IMG/VR virus record: IMGVR_UViG_3300021961_000564
Location: 1 to 25,900 of that record
Length of the DNA: 25,900 bases
DNA from: a virus
Direction: 5' to 3' (one strand)
Shown here in pieces: positions 5,626-11,549 of the stretch. Numbering within the stretch: position 1 is the first letter of the stretch; each line of letters starts with the position of its first letter. The notes under the pieces are model-generated. The model worked only from the letters and a program-made list of their open reading frames with translations. It searched no databases and was not told the origin of the DNA. The position numbers were made by a program, and so were the translations under genes.

Positions 5626-6141
5626 TTAAAATCCACGATATGCCATGATATTGGTAATCTTGCTATTTACTACCGTAATACTATCAACCACTTTAACTTT
5701 TTGTGCATTATCTAAATAGACTGTAATTTCATTTAATGATGTTTTGTTATTTTCACCAGTATTGTTGACAATTACTCTAATAGACTTTGTGTTTTCAAAT
5801 AACTGTTTATTTGCTTCCAATACTGCTTGCTTTCCTTTATACACATTTGCATCCCATTCCGATAATACAATATCTTCCGCGTATAATTCACTTAACTTAT
5901 CTATATTTTTAGAAGAAAACGCGCTAAAGTATTGATCAATTATATTTCCAATTGGAACTTCTTTACTCAACGGAAATAGTAACCATGCGATTAAATAAAT
6001 CGTAATCACAGGTAATGGTGAGAAAAATGAACAAATAAATACAAATCTGATAAATACAGGATCTATATTTAGTTGCTCACCAATACCACCACAGAACCCC
6101 GCAAGTCGTTTGTTCGATGCACTACGATAAAATCTTTTCAT
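5626..6141 (-). CDS. PspC domain fused to NTF2/SnoaL-like domain
   Basis: 171 residues. Residues 2-59 form a PspC domain: RLAGFCGGIGEQLNIDP (12-28), then a hydrophobic helix (31-57) ending in LFPLSK. PspC proteins in bacteria sense membrane stress with the phage-shock system. Residues 65-170 form an NTF2-like cone domain: IIDQYFSAFSSKNIDKLSEL (67-86), then D-A-N-V-Y-K-G-K-Q-A (97-106) and alternating strands. Neither domain shows a catalytic set. AGGAG precedes the ATG by six bases. It is the first gene of an operon with the two sulfotransferase-like genes, downstream of tRNA-Pro. The likely place is the inner membrane with the NTF2 domain in the cytosol (inference). Confidence 0.8.
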   Translation of the reverse strand: MKRFYRSASNKRLAGFCGGIGEQLNIDPVFIRFVFICSFFSPLPVITIYLIAWLLFPLSKEVPIGNIIDQYFSAFSSKNIDKLSELYAEDIVLSEWDANVYKGKQAVLEANKQLFENTKSIRVIVNNTGENNKTSLNEITVYLDNAQKVKVVDSITVVNSKITNIMAYRGF

Positions 6142-6158
6142 ATATTACTCCTGTTAAG

Positions 6159-6232
6159 TAGGGGTGGCGGGAATCGAACCCGCTCGATGTCTTGCTCCCA
6201 AAGCAAGCGGCTAGCCTTTAGCCCACACCCCT
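6159..6232 (-). tRNA. tRNA-Pro(UGG)
   Basis: 74 bases: acceptor AGGGGTG/CACCCCT, anticodon stem CTTGC/GCAAG with loop TTTGGGA, T stem GCGGG/CCCGC. Its 5' end overlaps the last 15 bases of the HNH gene upstream. Confidence 0.93.
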
Positions 6233-6763
6233 AAGTTTTTCTTTAATCTCGTTTACCGTTTGCTCACCCCATTCGTTTGTATGAATCATTTGGTGATGAT
6301 TAGGACAAACAGGAACAAGATTATTTTTATCGTTATTTTTATTATTATAATCCAAATGATGAACTTCTACAACCTTATCGAATCCGCACAAAATACATTC
6401 TTTTTTCCAATATTTAAAACAAATAGTACGATAATTTTTCCAATTTTCTGGTTTGTTTCGTAGATGTGCAAAATATGTGTTTGAACATGAATGCGAACAA
6501 GTAATCTTTTCTCGTTTATGTCCTTTTTTTTCAAGAAACTTTGAATTGCAAACAGGACATATTTTTTCAATTAATTTATATTTTCTATTAAATTTGTCAA
6601 CTGCAGCTTTATGAGAAAAATGACTAATATCTACCGAATACTTATCTGCCAATTCTTTAAACTTTTTTAAGCCATGTCCATTAGGATACATTCCCAGTTT
6701 ACGGCATACTTCCGATTTTGATACAGATTCTTTTACAATTTGTTCAAATTGTTCTTTTGTCAT
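6218..6763 (-). CDS. HNH endonuclease (probable free-standing homing type)
   Basis: 181 residues from the ATG with GGGAG seven bases upstream; a longer in-frame ATG lacks an SD. The N-terminal part (1-50) looks like a helix-turn-helix DNA-recognition region (SKSEVCRKLG). A zinc cluster follows, C69-x2-C72 and C89-x3-C93. The HNH fold has C123-x2-C126, EVHHLDYNN (133-141, catalytic His), N149 and CPNHHQMIH (153-161). Such phage enzymes cut cognate DNA without the gene and spread themselves. Its end lies inside tRNA-Pro and its start is near tRNA-Leu, a typical tRNA-neighbouring position. The C-terminal RGVG is encoded by tRNA sequence, suggesting the stop was acquired on insertion. Confidence 0.88.
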   Translation of the reverse strand: MTKEQFEQIVKESVSKSEVCRKLGMYPNGHGLKKFKELADKYSVDISHFSHKAAVDKFNRKYKLIEKICPVCNSKFLEKKGHKREKITCSHSCSNTYFAHLRNKPENWKNYRTICFKYWKKECILCGFDKVVEVHHLDYNNKNNDKNNLVPVCPNHHQMIHTNEWGEQTVNEIKEKLRGVG

Positions 6764-6840
6764 ATTGATTCTCCCATTTACTATAAGTAGTCGGGACAAT
6801 GTGATTTGAACAATTTTTCAAAACATTTCTTTACGACATA

Positions 6841-6923
6841 TGCTTCCGGTGAGACTCGAACTCACAAGGTCATATGACCAGCAGTTTTTGAGACTGCCGT
6901 GTATACCATTCCACCACAGAAGC
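6841..6923 (-). tRNA. tRNA-Leu(CAA)
   Basis: 83-base class II tRNA: acceptor GCTTCTG/CGGAAGC, anticodon stem GCAGT/ACTGC with loop CTCAAAA, variable arm TGGTCATATGACC, T loop TTCGAGT. Confidence 0.92.
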
Positions 6924-7026
6924 GTTTCATTATCATTCATCATTCTTGTGTCTTGACCGGCATGTTGAGCATCAAGACCATTTATCTATCACCCATGTAT
7001 GCCCACGGGAAAAAAGTAATACAGCG

Positions 7027-7194
7027 GGAAAGATGTTGTCCTGGACAATCGGGTGATGCGGAGTTGCAACTCGCATCTGTGTGTTTCCTGGGCGTAGACT
7101 CATCACCAGGTTTAACCACCCCTACTCCACCGTCGCCATTCATCCTAAGTTCCTTTCGGAGAGTTTCAGGGAACTTTCAAACAGATGTCTTTCC
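7027..7194 (-). ncRNA. Candidate multibranched structured RNA in a 300-base spacer
   Basis: GGAAAGA (7027-7033) pairs with TCTTTCC (7188-7194). Enclosed hairpins include a long GATGC-GAGTT/AACTC-GCATC near 7055-7077, CCTGG/CCAGG near 7087-7110 and AAGTTCC/GGAACTT near 7147-7176. Outside the closing stem are GTCTTGA/TCAAGAC (about 6949-6977) and CGAGT/ACTCG (about 7209-7221). The spacer 6924-7226 has no ORF with an RBS. Class unknown; strand assumed from neighbours. Confidence 0.4.
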
Positions 7195-7226
7195 ATACGA
7201 CCACTAACCGAGTAAGACTCGTCCTG

Positions 7227-7358
7227 CTATATTACTAATGTTAATTTACATCGTGCAAGAAATTCTATAATTTCTCTGTTTTTGTAATATACTTGTATAT
7301 TATGTGGAAGTTGTTGTAACTGTTCTTCCGTTAATATGGTATCTGTTGTTATTATCAT
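7227..7358 (-). CDS. Possible 43-residue protein after tRNA-Gly
   Basis: An open frame of 43 codons starts four bases after the 3' end of tRNA-Gly, product MIITTDTILTEEQLQQLPHN followed by a mixed charged/hydrophobic helix. It has no Shine-Dalgarno, because tRNA sequence occupies that place, so translation would have to be leaderless after tRNA cleavage. Codon use looks like the neighbours. It resembles no family I know and may be chance. Confidence 0.35.
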   Translation of the reverse strand: MIITTDTILTEEQLQQLPHNIQVYYKNREIIEFLARCKLTLVI

Positions 7359-7361
7359 AAG

Positions 7362-7433
7362 AGCACGTGGCGGGAGTCGAACCCGCGTCACAACTTTGGA
7401 AGAGTTGGATAATGGCCGTTATATGACACGTGC
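7362..7433 (-). tRNA. tRNA-Gly(UCC), second copy
   Basis: 72 bases: acceptor GCACGTG/CACGTGC, anticodon stem CAACT/AGTTG with loop CTTCCAA, T stem GCGGG/CCCGC with loop TTCGACT. Much more canonical than the copy at 3607 and unrelated in its stems, so not a recent duplicate. Confidence 0.92.
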
Positions 7434-7441
7434 AACTTCTA

Positions 7442-7648
7442 TTAAGTGAAATACTTATTCAGTGTTTCCAACTTATCCTCTGCATCAACTAACATTTGCA
7501 ACGCTTCTTCTGCATTCTTATAAAAGTCACCAGTCGAATGGTCACCAATACCAACAGGAACATTCATTAATAGTTCAAGTGATAACAATGCTTTCTGACG
7601 CTCTGCTTCTGCTTGTGTGCGTAACATTTCAACAACACGATCTTTCAT
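7442..7648 (-). CDS. Small helical phage protein of unknown function
   Basis: 68 residues, start fixed by AAGGAG seven bases upstream. The sequence is charged and helical at both ends, with a central PVGIGDHSTGDFYKNAEEAL block (31-50). I recall similar short acidic proteins in T4-like phages, but no function is known to me. It lies alone between tRNA-Val and tRNA-Gly with no membrane segment or metal motif. Confidence 0.8.
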   Translation of the reverse strand: MKDRVVEMLRTQAEAERQKALLSLELLMNVPVGIGDHSTGDFYKNAEEALQMLVDAEDKLETLNKYFT

Positions 7649-7669
7649 ATTATTCTCCTTGTTAAAATA

Positions 7670-7743
7670 TGGGTAGTGAGGGACTCGAACCCCCGACCCC
7701 TTCGGTGTAAACGAAGTGCTCTAACCAACTGAGCTAACCACCC
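7670..7743 (-). tRNA. tRNA-Val(UAC)
   Basis: 74 bases: acceptor GGGTGGT/ACTACCC, D arm GCTCAGTTGGTTAGAGC, anticodon stem CTTCG/CGAAG with loop TTTACAC, T loop TTCGAGT. Confidence 0.94.
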
Positions 7744-7746
7744 AAG

Positions 7747-7819
7747 TGGACCTGACCGGGATCGAACCGGTTACCTTCTGAATGCAAATCAGACGTGCAC
7801 CCATTTACACCTCAGGCCC
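7747..7819 (-). tRNA. tRNA-Ala(UGC)
   Basis: 73 bases: acceptor GGGCCTG/CAGGTCC, anticodon stem TCTGA/TCAGA with loop TTTGCAT, T stem ACCGG/CCGGT. The G3-U70 identity pair of alanine tRNAs is present. Its 5' end overlaps the methyltransferase stop by eight bases. Confidence 0.94.
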
Positions 7820-8438
7820 CATAATACTTAGTTGTATCTACAAAATTTAAAATGTATTCTTGATTTTGTAAATAATACTCATATGTTAATTCATCATCAC
7901 TTGGAATTTGAATTGGTACGGATGTACCTTCATATATAAGTGACAATCCCAAATCAAAATTTATAGTTTCACATACAAATTGTGTTTCGGTACTTCTAAA
8001 TTTTGCTACTGCTTTCCAAACATCTCCTGTCCAAATACCACCGTTTGCAACTTCATCTGGTTGTGGATTTCTTTGCATCAATTCTGTGTGCGGTTTGGTG
8101 TCGTGTAACAGAATAATACCACCAGAATTTAAATTTTGTATACTATTGTATATGTCTCGTAATGCTTGGTCGCAATGATGTAATCCATCAATAAATACGA
8201 TATCATATTTTTTACATACATAATTTTCGAAAAAGATATCAGATGTATATGGATAAGTAATAAATGATGGTACATCTGGTTTTGTTATATCACCACCATT
8301 GGGGTCTACACCTTCTTTTACATCACAAATAACTTCTCGAAAAGTATTTCCAGATGAAATACCAATTTCTAAATAAGTTTTGTAACCATTATCTTGTACT
8401 AACTTATTTATGATTTGACTTGTATATGGTATTGACAT
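7812..8438 (-). CDS. SAM-dependent class I methyltransferase
   Basis: 208 residues with a Rossmann-type methyltransferase core. Motif I is YLEIGISSGNTF (22-33, SAM-binding Gly loop), the acidic strand end is EGVDP (42-46), YDIVFIDGLHHCDQALRDI (78-96) is a hallmark of the Methyltransf_24 / cephalosporin-hydroxylase-like group, and GGIILLHD (106-113) is the following strand. His-Asp pairs suggest a metal-assisted small-molecule or sugar O-methyltransferase. AAGGAG lies five bases before the ATG. It is located after tRNA-Gly(GCC) and ends inside tRNA-Ala. With the sugar-modifying genes elsewhere it may methylate a glycan (inference). Confidence 0.85.
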   Translation of the reverse strand: MSIPYTSQIINKLVQDNGYKTYLEIGISSGNTFREVICDVKEGVDPNGGDITKPDVPSFITYPYTSDIFFENYVCKKYDIVFIDGLHHCDQALRDIYNSIQNLNSGGIILLHDTKPHTELMQRNPQPDEVANGGIWTGDVWKAVAKFRSTETQFVCETINFDLGLSLIYEGTSVPIQIPSDDELTYEYYLQNQEYILNFVDTTKYYGA

Positions 8439-8452
8439 ACATCTCCTTTTTA

Positions 8453-8526
8453 AGCGGATGGCCGGGTTCGAACCGGCGACCTCAACTTTGGCAAAGTTGC
8501 GCTCTAACCAACTGAGCTACACCCGC
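8453..8526 (-). tRNA. tRNA-Gly(GCC)
   Basis: 74 bases: acceptor GCGGGTG/CATCCGC, anticodon stem CAACT/AGTTG with loop TTGCCAA, T stem GCCGG/CCGGC. Confidence 0.93.
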
Positions 8527-8540
8527 AACCAACTACACAG

Positions 8541-8623
8541 TGCTCCGAGCCGGAATCGAACCGGCAAGCTTATTAGGCGGAAGATTTTAAGTCTTCTGTG
8601 TTTACCGATTTCACCATCGGAGC
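8541..8623 (-). tRNA. tRNA-Leu(UAA)
   Basis: 83-base class II tRNA: acceptor GCTCCGA/TCGGAGC, anticodon stem GAAGA/TCTTC with loop CTTAAAA, variable arm ending AATAAGC, T stem GCCGG/CCGGC. Confidence 0.93.
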
Positions 8624-8660
8624 AAATTGGATAGTACTACATCCCCCCATTTTATAGGGG

Positions 8661-8826
8661 AGAATCTACCTATTCTTCATGATGCCATCCTCATCATGTT
8701 TTCCATCCACGAGGGCTGCTGCTTACGGTATTTTCCCATGCACCGTTGTAGTGATGTCTCACGTAAGGGCCAGTAGAGAATATAATCGTGTGGCGCGGGA
8801 TTTACTTCCGACCGCGGGTAGATTCT
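8661..8826 (-). ncRNA. Candidate multibranched structured RNA between tRNA-Lys and tRNA-Leu
   Basis: A perfect ten-base stem, AGAATCTACC (8661-8670) with GGTAGATTCT (8817-8826), encloses CATGATG/CATCATG (8678-8684/8692-8698), ACGGT/ACCGT (8725-8729/8742-8746) and CGCGG/CCGCG (8794-8798/8812-8816). A further CCCC/GGGG hairpin lies just outside (8643-8660). There is no minus-strand ORF with an RBS in this 230-base spacer. It would be transcribed from the promoter at 8962. Confidence 0.45.
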
Positions 8827-8853
8827 ACAACAACTTGTTAAACAGCGTTTCAG

Positions 8854-8927
8854 TGCGTCCCCTGGGATTCGAACCCAGACTGTAGAGATTAAAAGTCTCT
8901 TGTGCTAACCGTTGACACTAGGGACAC
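8854..8927 (-). tRNA. tRNA-Lys(UUU)
   Basis: 74 bases: acceptor GTGTCCC/GGGACGC, anticodon stem AGAGA/TCTCT with loop CTTTTAA, T stem CTGGG/CCCAG with loop TTCGAAT. First RNA after the promoter at 8962-8990. Confidence 0.93.
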
Positions 8928-8961
8928 ATTACTTCATGACCATCATTCACTCAACACTAGT

Positions 8962-8990
8962 AATATACATCACTGTATCTCTGTTGTCAA
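8962..8990 (-). promoter_or_regulatory. Sigma70-type promoter for the tRNA-Lys cluster
   Basis: Minus strand: TTGACA (8990-8985), 17 bases, TATATT (8967-8962), in the gap between tRNA-Ser and tRNA-Lys. The expected start is near 8955. Confidence 0.82.
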
Positions 8991-9027
8991 GGGGAGCTTA
9001 TATATAGTGTGATATTAAATTATATTA

Positions 9028-9111
9028 CGGAAGGTGAGGGATTCGAACCCACATGACCTATTAGGGTCGTCGGTTTAGTAGACCGGTGCAATACCATTAT
9101 GCGAACCTTCC
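9028..9111 (-). tRNA. tRNA-Ser with ACU anticodon
   Basis: 84-base class II tRNA: acceptor GGAAGGT/ACCTTCC, discriminator G, variable arm GACCCTAATAGGTC, T loop TTCGAAT. The anticodon loop CTACTAA places A at position 34, giving ACU instead of the usual bacterial GCU. The anticodon stem has a C-A mismatch at its base pair 27-43. Confidence 0.87.
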
Positions 9112-9119
9112 AATTCATA

Positions 9120-10163
9120 TTATTGATAATCTTTTTCCCAAACTTCTTTAGTATCTTGATACTTTTCTTGTAATGACTCCAATGAGCGTTCCATAAAATT
9201 TCCATTGAACCATCCAGAACTGTAATGTTGTACTGCGTGAGTATATGCAGGTAGTTGAACTCGAATAACATCTAGTTCACCACTGTGTATTGTATACTGC
9301 AACATACCACCCATGTGAAAATTTATGTGAATTTCCGGCATGGGTATTTCGTACAACAATCCATTTTCATTTTGTTTGAATGCTTTATCTGGCCAAAAGT
9401 TTTGGATTGGTCCACCGTCTTTAAATTTGTAATCGTAATACATGAATACCCAATTAAAATCTGCTGCATAAACCATTTCTTTTGAAATACCAACAAAATC
9501 ATTTCTAACCTTCATTTGATATGGAGAAAAAACTGAAGTTGTATATTTTCTTCTGTGATCTTCTTCTCTCATAGTTTTTTCTTGTATTACAATTTGTGTA
9601 CTTGGTCGTATTATGTTTTCATCCTCATAAAAATTAATTCTTTTTGGTTGTGTAAACACATATTCGGTATCTCCATGAACTATATTAACAGGATACGAAT
9701 CACCAGCAAGCGTTATCATAACCCGTGGATGAACCATTCGTAAAAAATTTATATTACAAATAGATTTTTCAAAATTTTCCAAAAATTCACAATCTGTATC
9801 TACATGGAATATCCAATCTGCTTCAAAAAATGAATATTTTTTTGAATAGTCGTACAATATGTTCATGTGTATTCCTATACGACTGAACCAATCTATGTTA
9901 TCTAGTACTTCTATAGATTTTTCTGGTAGTTCTAGATCGTATATAGTTTTTAATTCAACCACATCTGATAGTCCGTATTCACCAATTCGTTTTTTCAATA
10001 AGCTTGATTCTATATCTTCTATTTTGTATGTTGTTAACAAAATAACTTTGGTATCAAAAAATGGAACCACATTTTTTTTCAATGAAGCAAGATACAAATT
10101 AACATAATTTGTTTCTTCTGGTTCATTTAATTTTCCGCATACAGATAAAAATAATAACTTCAT
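9120..10163 (-). CDS. GT-A-type glycosyltransferase-like protein
   Basis: 347 residues from the ATG preceded by GGAG at five bases; the upstream in-frame ATG has no SD. The N-terminus MKLLFLSVCGKL and later KVILLTTY are two strands of a nucleotide-binding fold. WIFHVDTDCEF (117-127) carries a D-x-D (D122, D124) typical of metal-dependent GT-A enzymes. Late in the protein, MPEIHINFHMGG supplies His residues that often close the donor site in this fold. There is no signal peptide or membrane segment, so it is cytosolic. It lies between tRNA-Asp and tRNA-Ser. Donor and acceptor are unknown; a specific GT family cannot be assigned by eye. Confidence 0.7.
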   Translation of the reverse strand: MKLLFLSVCGKLNEPEETNYVNLYLASLKKNVVPFFDTKVILLTTYKIEDIESSLLKKRIGEYGLSDVVELKTIYDLELPEKSIEVLDNIDWFSRIGIHMNILYDYSKKYSFFEADWIFHVDTDCEFLENFEKSICNINFLRMVHPRVMITLAGDSYPVNIVHGDTEYVFTQPKRINFYEDENIIRPSTQIVIQEKTMREEDHRRKYTTSVFSPYQMKVRNDFVGISKEMVYAADFNWVFMYYDYKFKDGGPIQNFWPDKAFKQNENGLLYEIPMPEIHINFHMGGMLQYTIHSGELDVIRVQLPAYTHAVQHYSSGWFNGNFMERSLESLQEKYQDTKEVWEKDYQ

Positions 10164-10179
10164 ACAATCTCCACATTTA

Positions 10180-10251
10180 CGGAACATACGAGAGTCGAAC
10201 TCGTCCTTACAGCGTGACAGGCTGTCGTCCTAACCGATAGACCAATGCTCC
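10180..10251 (-). tRNA. tRNA-Asp(GUC)
   Basis: 72 bases: acceptor GGAGCAT/ATGTTCC, anticodon stem ACAGC/GCTGT with loop CTGTCAC, discriminator G, T loop TTCGACT. Confidence 0.93.
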
Positions 10252-10259
10252 TATAGTAA

Positions 10260-10331
10260 CACACCTGCTAGGACTCGAACCTAGACAAACGCTTTTGGAG
10301 AGCGTTGTGCTACCAATTACACCACAGATGC
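10260..10331 (-). tRNA. tRNA-Trp(CCA)
   Basis: 72 bases: acceptor GCATCTG/CAGGTGT with a G-U first pair, anticodon stem ACGCT/AGCGT with loop CTCCAAA, T stem CTAGG/CCTAG, discriminator G as in tryptophan tRNAs. Confidence 0.93.
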
Positions 10332-10336
10332 ATTAT

Positions 10337-10588
10337 TTACTTCGTTACTTCTTCATACAATGTTTCAAACTCTTGGTGGGTTGCTACTTCATCTGCAAAG
10401 TTTTGTTTATGATATACTTTTGCTAACTTGCTGAACACCTTCTTGCTCAAGTCTAATTCCTTACAAATATCACCCTTGATATTCTTTTGCAGATCTCGTT
10501 CTGCATCAACTCGTGTCATGGATGTGCTCATATCCTTCAGCGCGCCAACCAACTTTAACTTATCATTTGGTGTCATCTTCGATAACAT
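10337..10588 (-). CDS. Small T4-type DsbA-like protein
   Basis: 83 residues, almost wholly helical and charged, with the pattern DMSTSMTRVDAERDLQKNI (19-37) followed by LSKKVFSKLAKVYHKQNF (47-64) and an acidic end EFETLYEEV. The arrangement (T-R-x-D-A-E-R-D-L, then K-L-A-K-x-Y-H-K-Q) matches my recollection of small T4-like phage proteins annotated DsbA, a double-stranded DNA-binding protein linked to late transcription. That assignment is from memory, not a search. The ATG has GAGG upstream but also overlaps the -10 box of a consensus promoter, so a transcript from that promoter would need the internal ATG at codon 5. It overlaps the DUF1289 gene by 26 bases. Confidence 0.72.
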   Translation of the reverse strand: MLSKMTPNDKLKLVGALKDMSTSMTRVDAERDLQKNIKGDICKELDLSKKVFSKLAKVYHKQNFADEVATHQEFETLYEEVTK

Positions 10589-10742
10589 TATAACCTCGTT
10601 GTTTTATGTTGTCAAGTATTTTTTGTTTTTCATTTTGTGTCATATTTCGCCAATTTTTTATTTCATCAATTGTACGAAAACACCCTACACAGATATCATT
10701 GTGTAATTTACATATTTTTATACATGGTGATTTTACACCCAC
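10563..10742 (-). CDS. DUF1289-family iron-sulfur/zinc-type protein, GTG start
   Basis: 59 residues, missed by ATG-only calling. Protein: GVKSPCIKICKLHNDICVGC (2-21), then FRTIDEIKNW and MTQNEKQKIL. The Cys pattern C7-x3-C11-x6-C18-x2-C21 followed by x-R-T-x-D-E-I-x-x-W and a helix starting M-T is the DUF1289 signature of short bacterial proteins such as YdhL, thought to bind a metal or cluster. The GTG start overlaps the end of the upstream membrane-protein gene. A consensus promoter lies inside its 3' end. Its function in phage is unknown; the family call is strong on motif. Confidence 0.78.
   Translation of the reverse strand: MGVKSPCIKICKLHNDICVGCFRTIDEIKNWRNMTQNEKQKILDNIKQRGYNVIEDDTK
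10587..10615 (-). promoter_or_regulatory. Perfect consensus promoter inside DUF1289 gene
   Basis: Minus strand: TTGACA (10615-10610), 17 bases, TATAAT (10592-10587). The last two bases of the -10 box are the first two of the ATG of the DsbA-like gene (TATAATG). Initiation should fall near codon 4-5, just before a second in-frame ATG. Confidence 0.7.
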
Positions 10743-11011
10743 CGAATCATTCCAGTTATATCAATTAGCATCCACACTGCATTGACGATAACCATTGGAT
10801 AATCTCGTTTATTAACAAAACTATGTAACATTCCACCGTGTCCAAAAAAGAATAGTAAATATGGGATCCACAGTGGAATATTTGGTATTCTACCAGCAAG
10901 TATTATACCACCAACAATAAGTAATAACACTGCCCACCACTTGCGTTTAACAATTTTATGTTCTTGTGTTTCGGATAATAGTTTTGGTTTTGCAAAAATA
11001 ATGTGTTTCAT
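10733..11011 (-). CDS. Small integral membrane protein
   Basis: 92 residues: a basic N-terminus (1-25), then hydrophobic segments at about 26-40, 47-60 and 72-90, with GRIPNIPLWIPYLLFFFGHG (40-59) between. Two or three membrane passes are likely. There is no catalytic motif. It overlaps the upstream 50-residue membrane protein by ATGA and the downstream DUF1289 gene by ten bases, so the three are one coupled operon. Resemblance to PQ-loop or SemiSWEET half-transporters is slight. Confidence 0.78.
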   Translation of the reverse strand: MKHIIFAKPKLLSETQEHKIVKRKWWAVLLLIVGGIILAGRIPNIPLWIPYLLFFFGHGGMLHSFVNKRDYPMVIVNAVWMLIDITGMIRWV

Positions 11012-11160
11012 TTATTTTGTCCAGTATCTATAGAATGTTGAATGTCACCACCCTGTAACGGTGTGGTTTCTATTTCACTCAATAATATTCCTACTGCAAA
11101 AACCAATATTATTATAATTATTAAAGTATTTGCTATTAACTTTTTTGTTTGTTCTTGCAT
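11008..11160 (-). CDS. Short single-pass membrane protein
   Basis: 50 residues from the ATG with GGAGG eight bases upstream; longer frames run into tRNA-Cys and are rejected. The N-terminus MQEQTKK is followed by one membrane helix (about 8-28, rich in Ile/Leu) and a short acidic tail of about 22 residues. N-in/C-out topology would put the tail in the periplasm. First gene of the three-gene operon that follows tRNA-Cys. Function unknown. Confidence 0.75.
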   Translation of the reverse strand: MQEQTKKLIANTLIIIIILVFAVGILLSEIETTPLQGGDIQHSIDTGQNK

Positions 11161-11182
11161 GTTGTATACCTCCAAATAATAA

Positions 11183-11265
11183 AGGTGTGAGCCAGATTCG
11201 AACTGGCGTGGGATTTCTCCAAAGGTTTTGCAGACCCGTGCTTTCAACCACTCAGCCATCACACC
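11183..11265 (-). tRNA. tRNA-Cys(GCA) with extended variable arm
   Basis: 83 bases: acceptor GGTGTGA/TCACACC, D arm GGCTGAGTGGTTGAAAGC, anticodon loop CTGCAAA, T stem GCCAG/CTGGC. Discriminator U supports cysteine identity. The 14-base variable region TGGAGAAATCCCAC can form GGA/TCC, a class II feature not usual for Cys. Confidence 0.87.
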
Positions 11266-11270
11266 AGAAG

Positions 11271-11344
11271 CACCCTCGGAGAGATTCGAACTCCCGACCG
11301 TTCGCTTAGAAGGCGAATGCTCTATCCAACTGAGCTACGAGGGT
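11271..11344 (-). tRNA. tRNA-Arg(UCU)
   Basis: 74 bases: acceptor ACCCTCG/CGAGGGT, D arm GCTCAGTTGGATAGAGC, anticodon stem TTCGC/GCGAA with loop CTTCTAA, T loop TTCGAAT. Reads AGA, common in A+T-rich phage genes. Confidence 0.94.
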
Positions 11345-11348
11345 ATAA

Positions 11349-11424
11349 GTCCGCGTCCCAAGAATTGAACTTGGTACCTTTGCTTTATCAGAGCAACGTG
11401 CACACCATTTACACCTGACGCGGA
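11349..11424 (-). tRNA. tRNA-Ile(GAU)
   Basis: 76 bases: acceptor TCCGCGT/ACGCGGA, anticodon stem TTGCT/AGCAA with loop CTGATAA, T stem CCAAG/CTTGG with loop TTCAATT. Confidence 0.92.
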
Positions 11425-11427
11425 TGG

Positions 11428-11509
11428 TGGGAACGGATGGACTCGAACCATCGTAGGCTTGCGCCGGGAGATTTACAGTCTCCTGCCATTGCCGCTAGGC
11501 GACATTCCC
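11428..11509 (-). tRNA. tRNA-Tyr(GUA)
   Basis: 82-base class II tRNA: acceptor GGGAATG/CGTTCCC, anticodon stem GGAGA/TCTCC with loop CTGTAAA, variable arm GGCGCAAGCC, T stem GATGG/CCATC. Its 5' end is only about five bases after the predicted start of the promoter at 11521. Confidence 0.94.
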
Positions 11510-11520
11510 ATCACGGATTA

Positions 11521-11549
11521 AATATAAAACCCTCCACTTAATTTGTCAA
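11521..11549 (-). promoter_or_regulatory. Promoter for the Tyr-Ile-Arg-Cys tRNA cluster, fused to a terminator
   Basis: Minus strand: TTGACA (11549-11544), 17 bases, TATATT (11526-11521). The -35 hexamer covers the hairpin loop and the adjoining stem bases of the overlapping terminator, and the -10 lies in its T-rich tail. Confidence 0.83.

Noticed and set aside
7080-7115. Hammerhead-ribozyme-like TGATGAG...GGAAAC on the minus strand
   Set aside because: The CGAAA core and the cleavage-site stem are absent; only a short chance match.
6924-7226. RNase P RNA or a giant phage ncRNA such as GOLLD
   Set aside because: Conserved RNase P blocks are missing and the region is far too short for GOLLD.
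11161-11262. N-terminal extension of the 50-residue membrane protein into tRNA-Cys
   Set aside because: The extension is tRNA sequence; the downstream ATG has GGAGG at the right distance.
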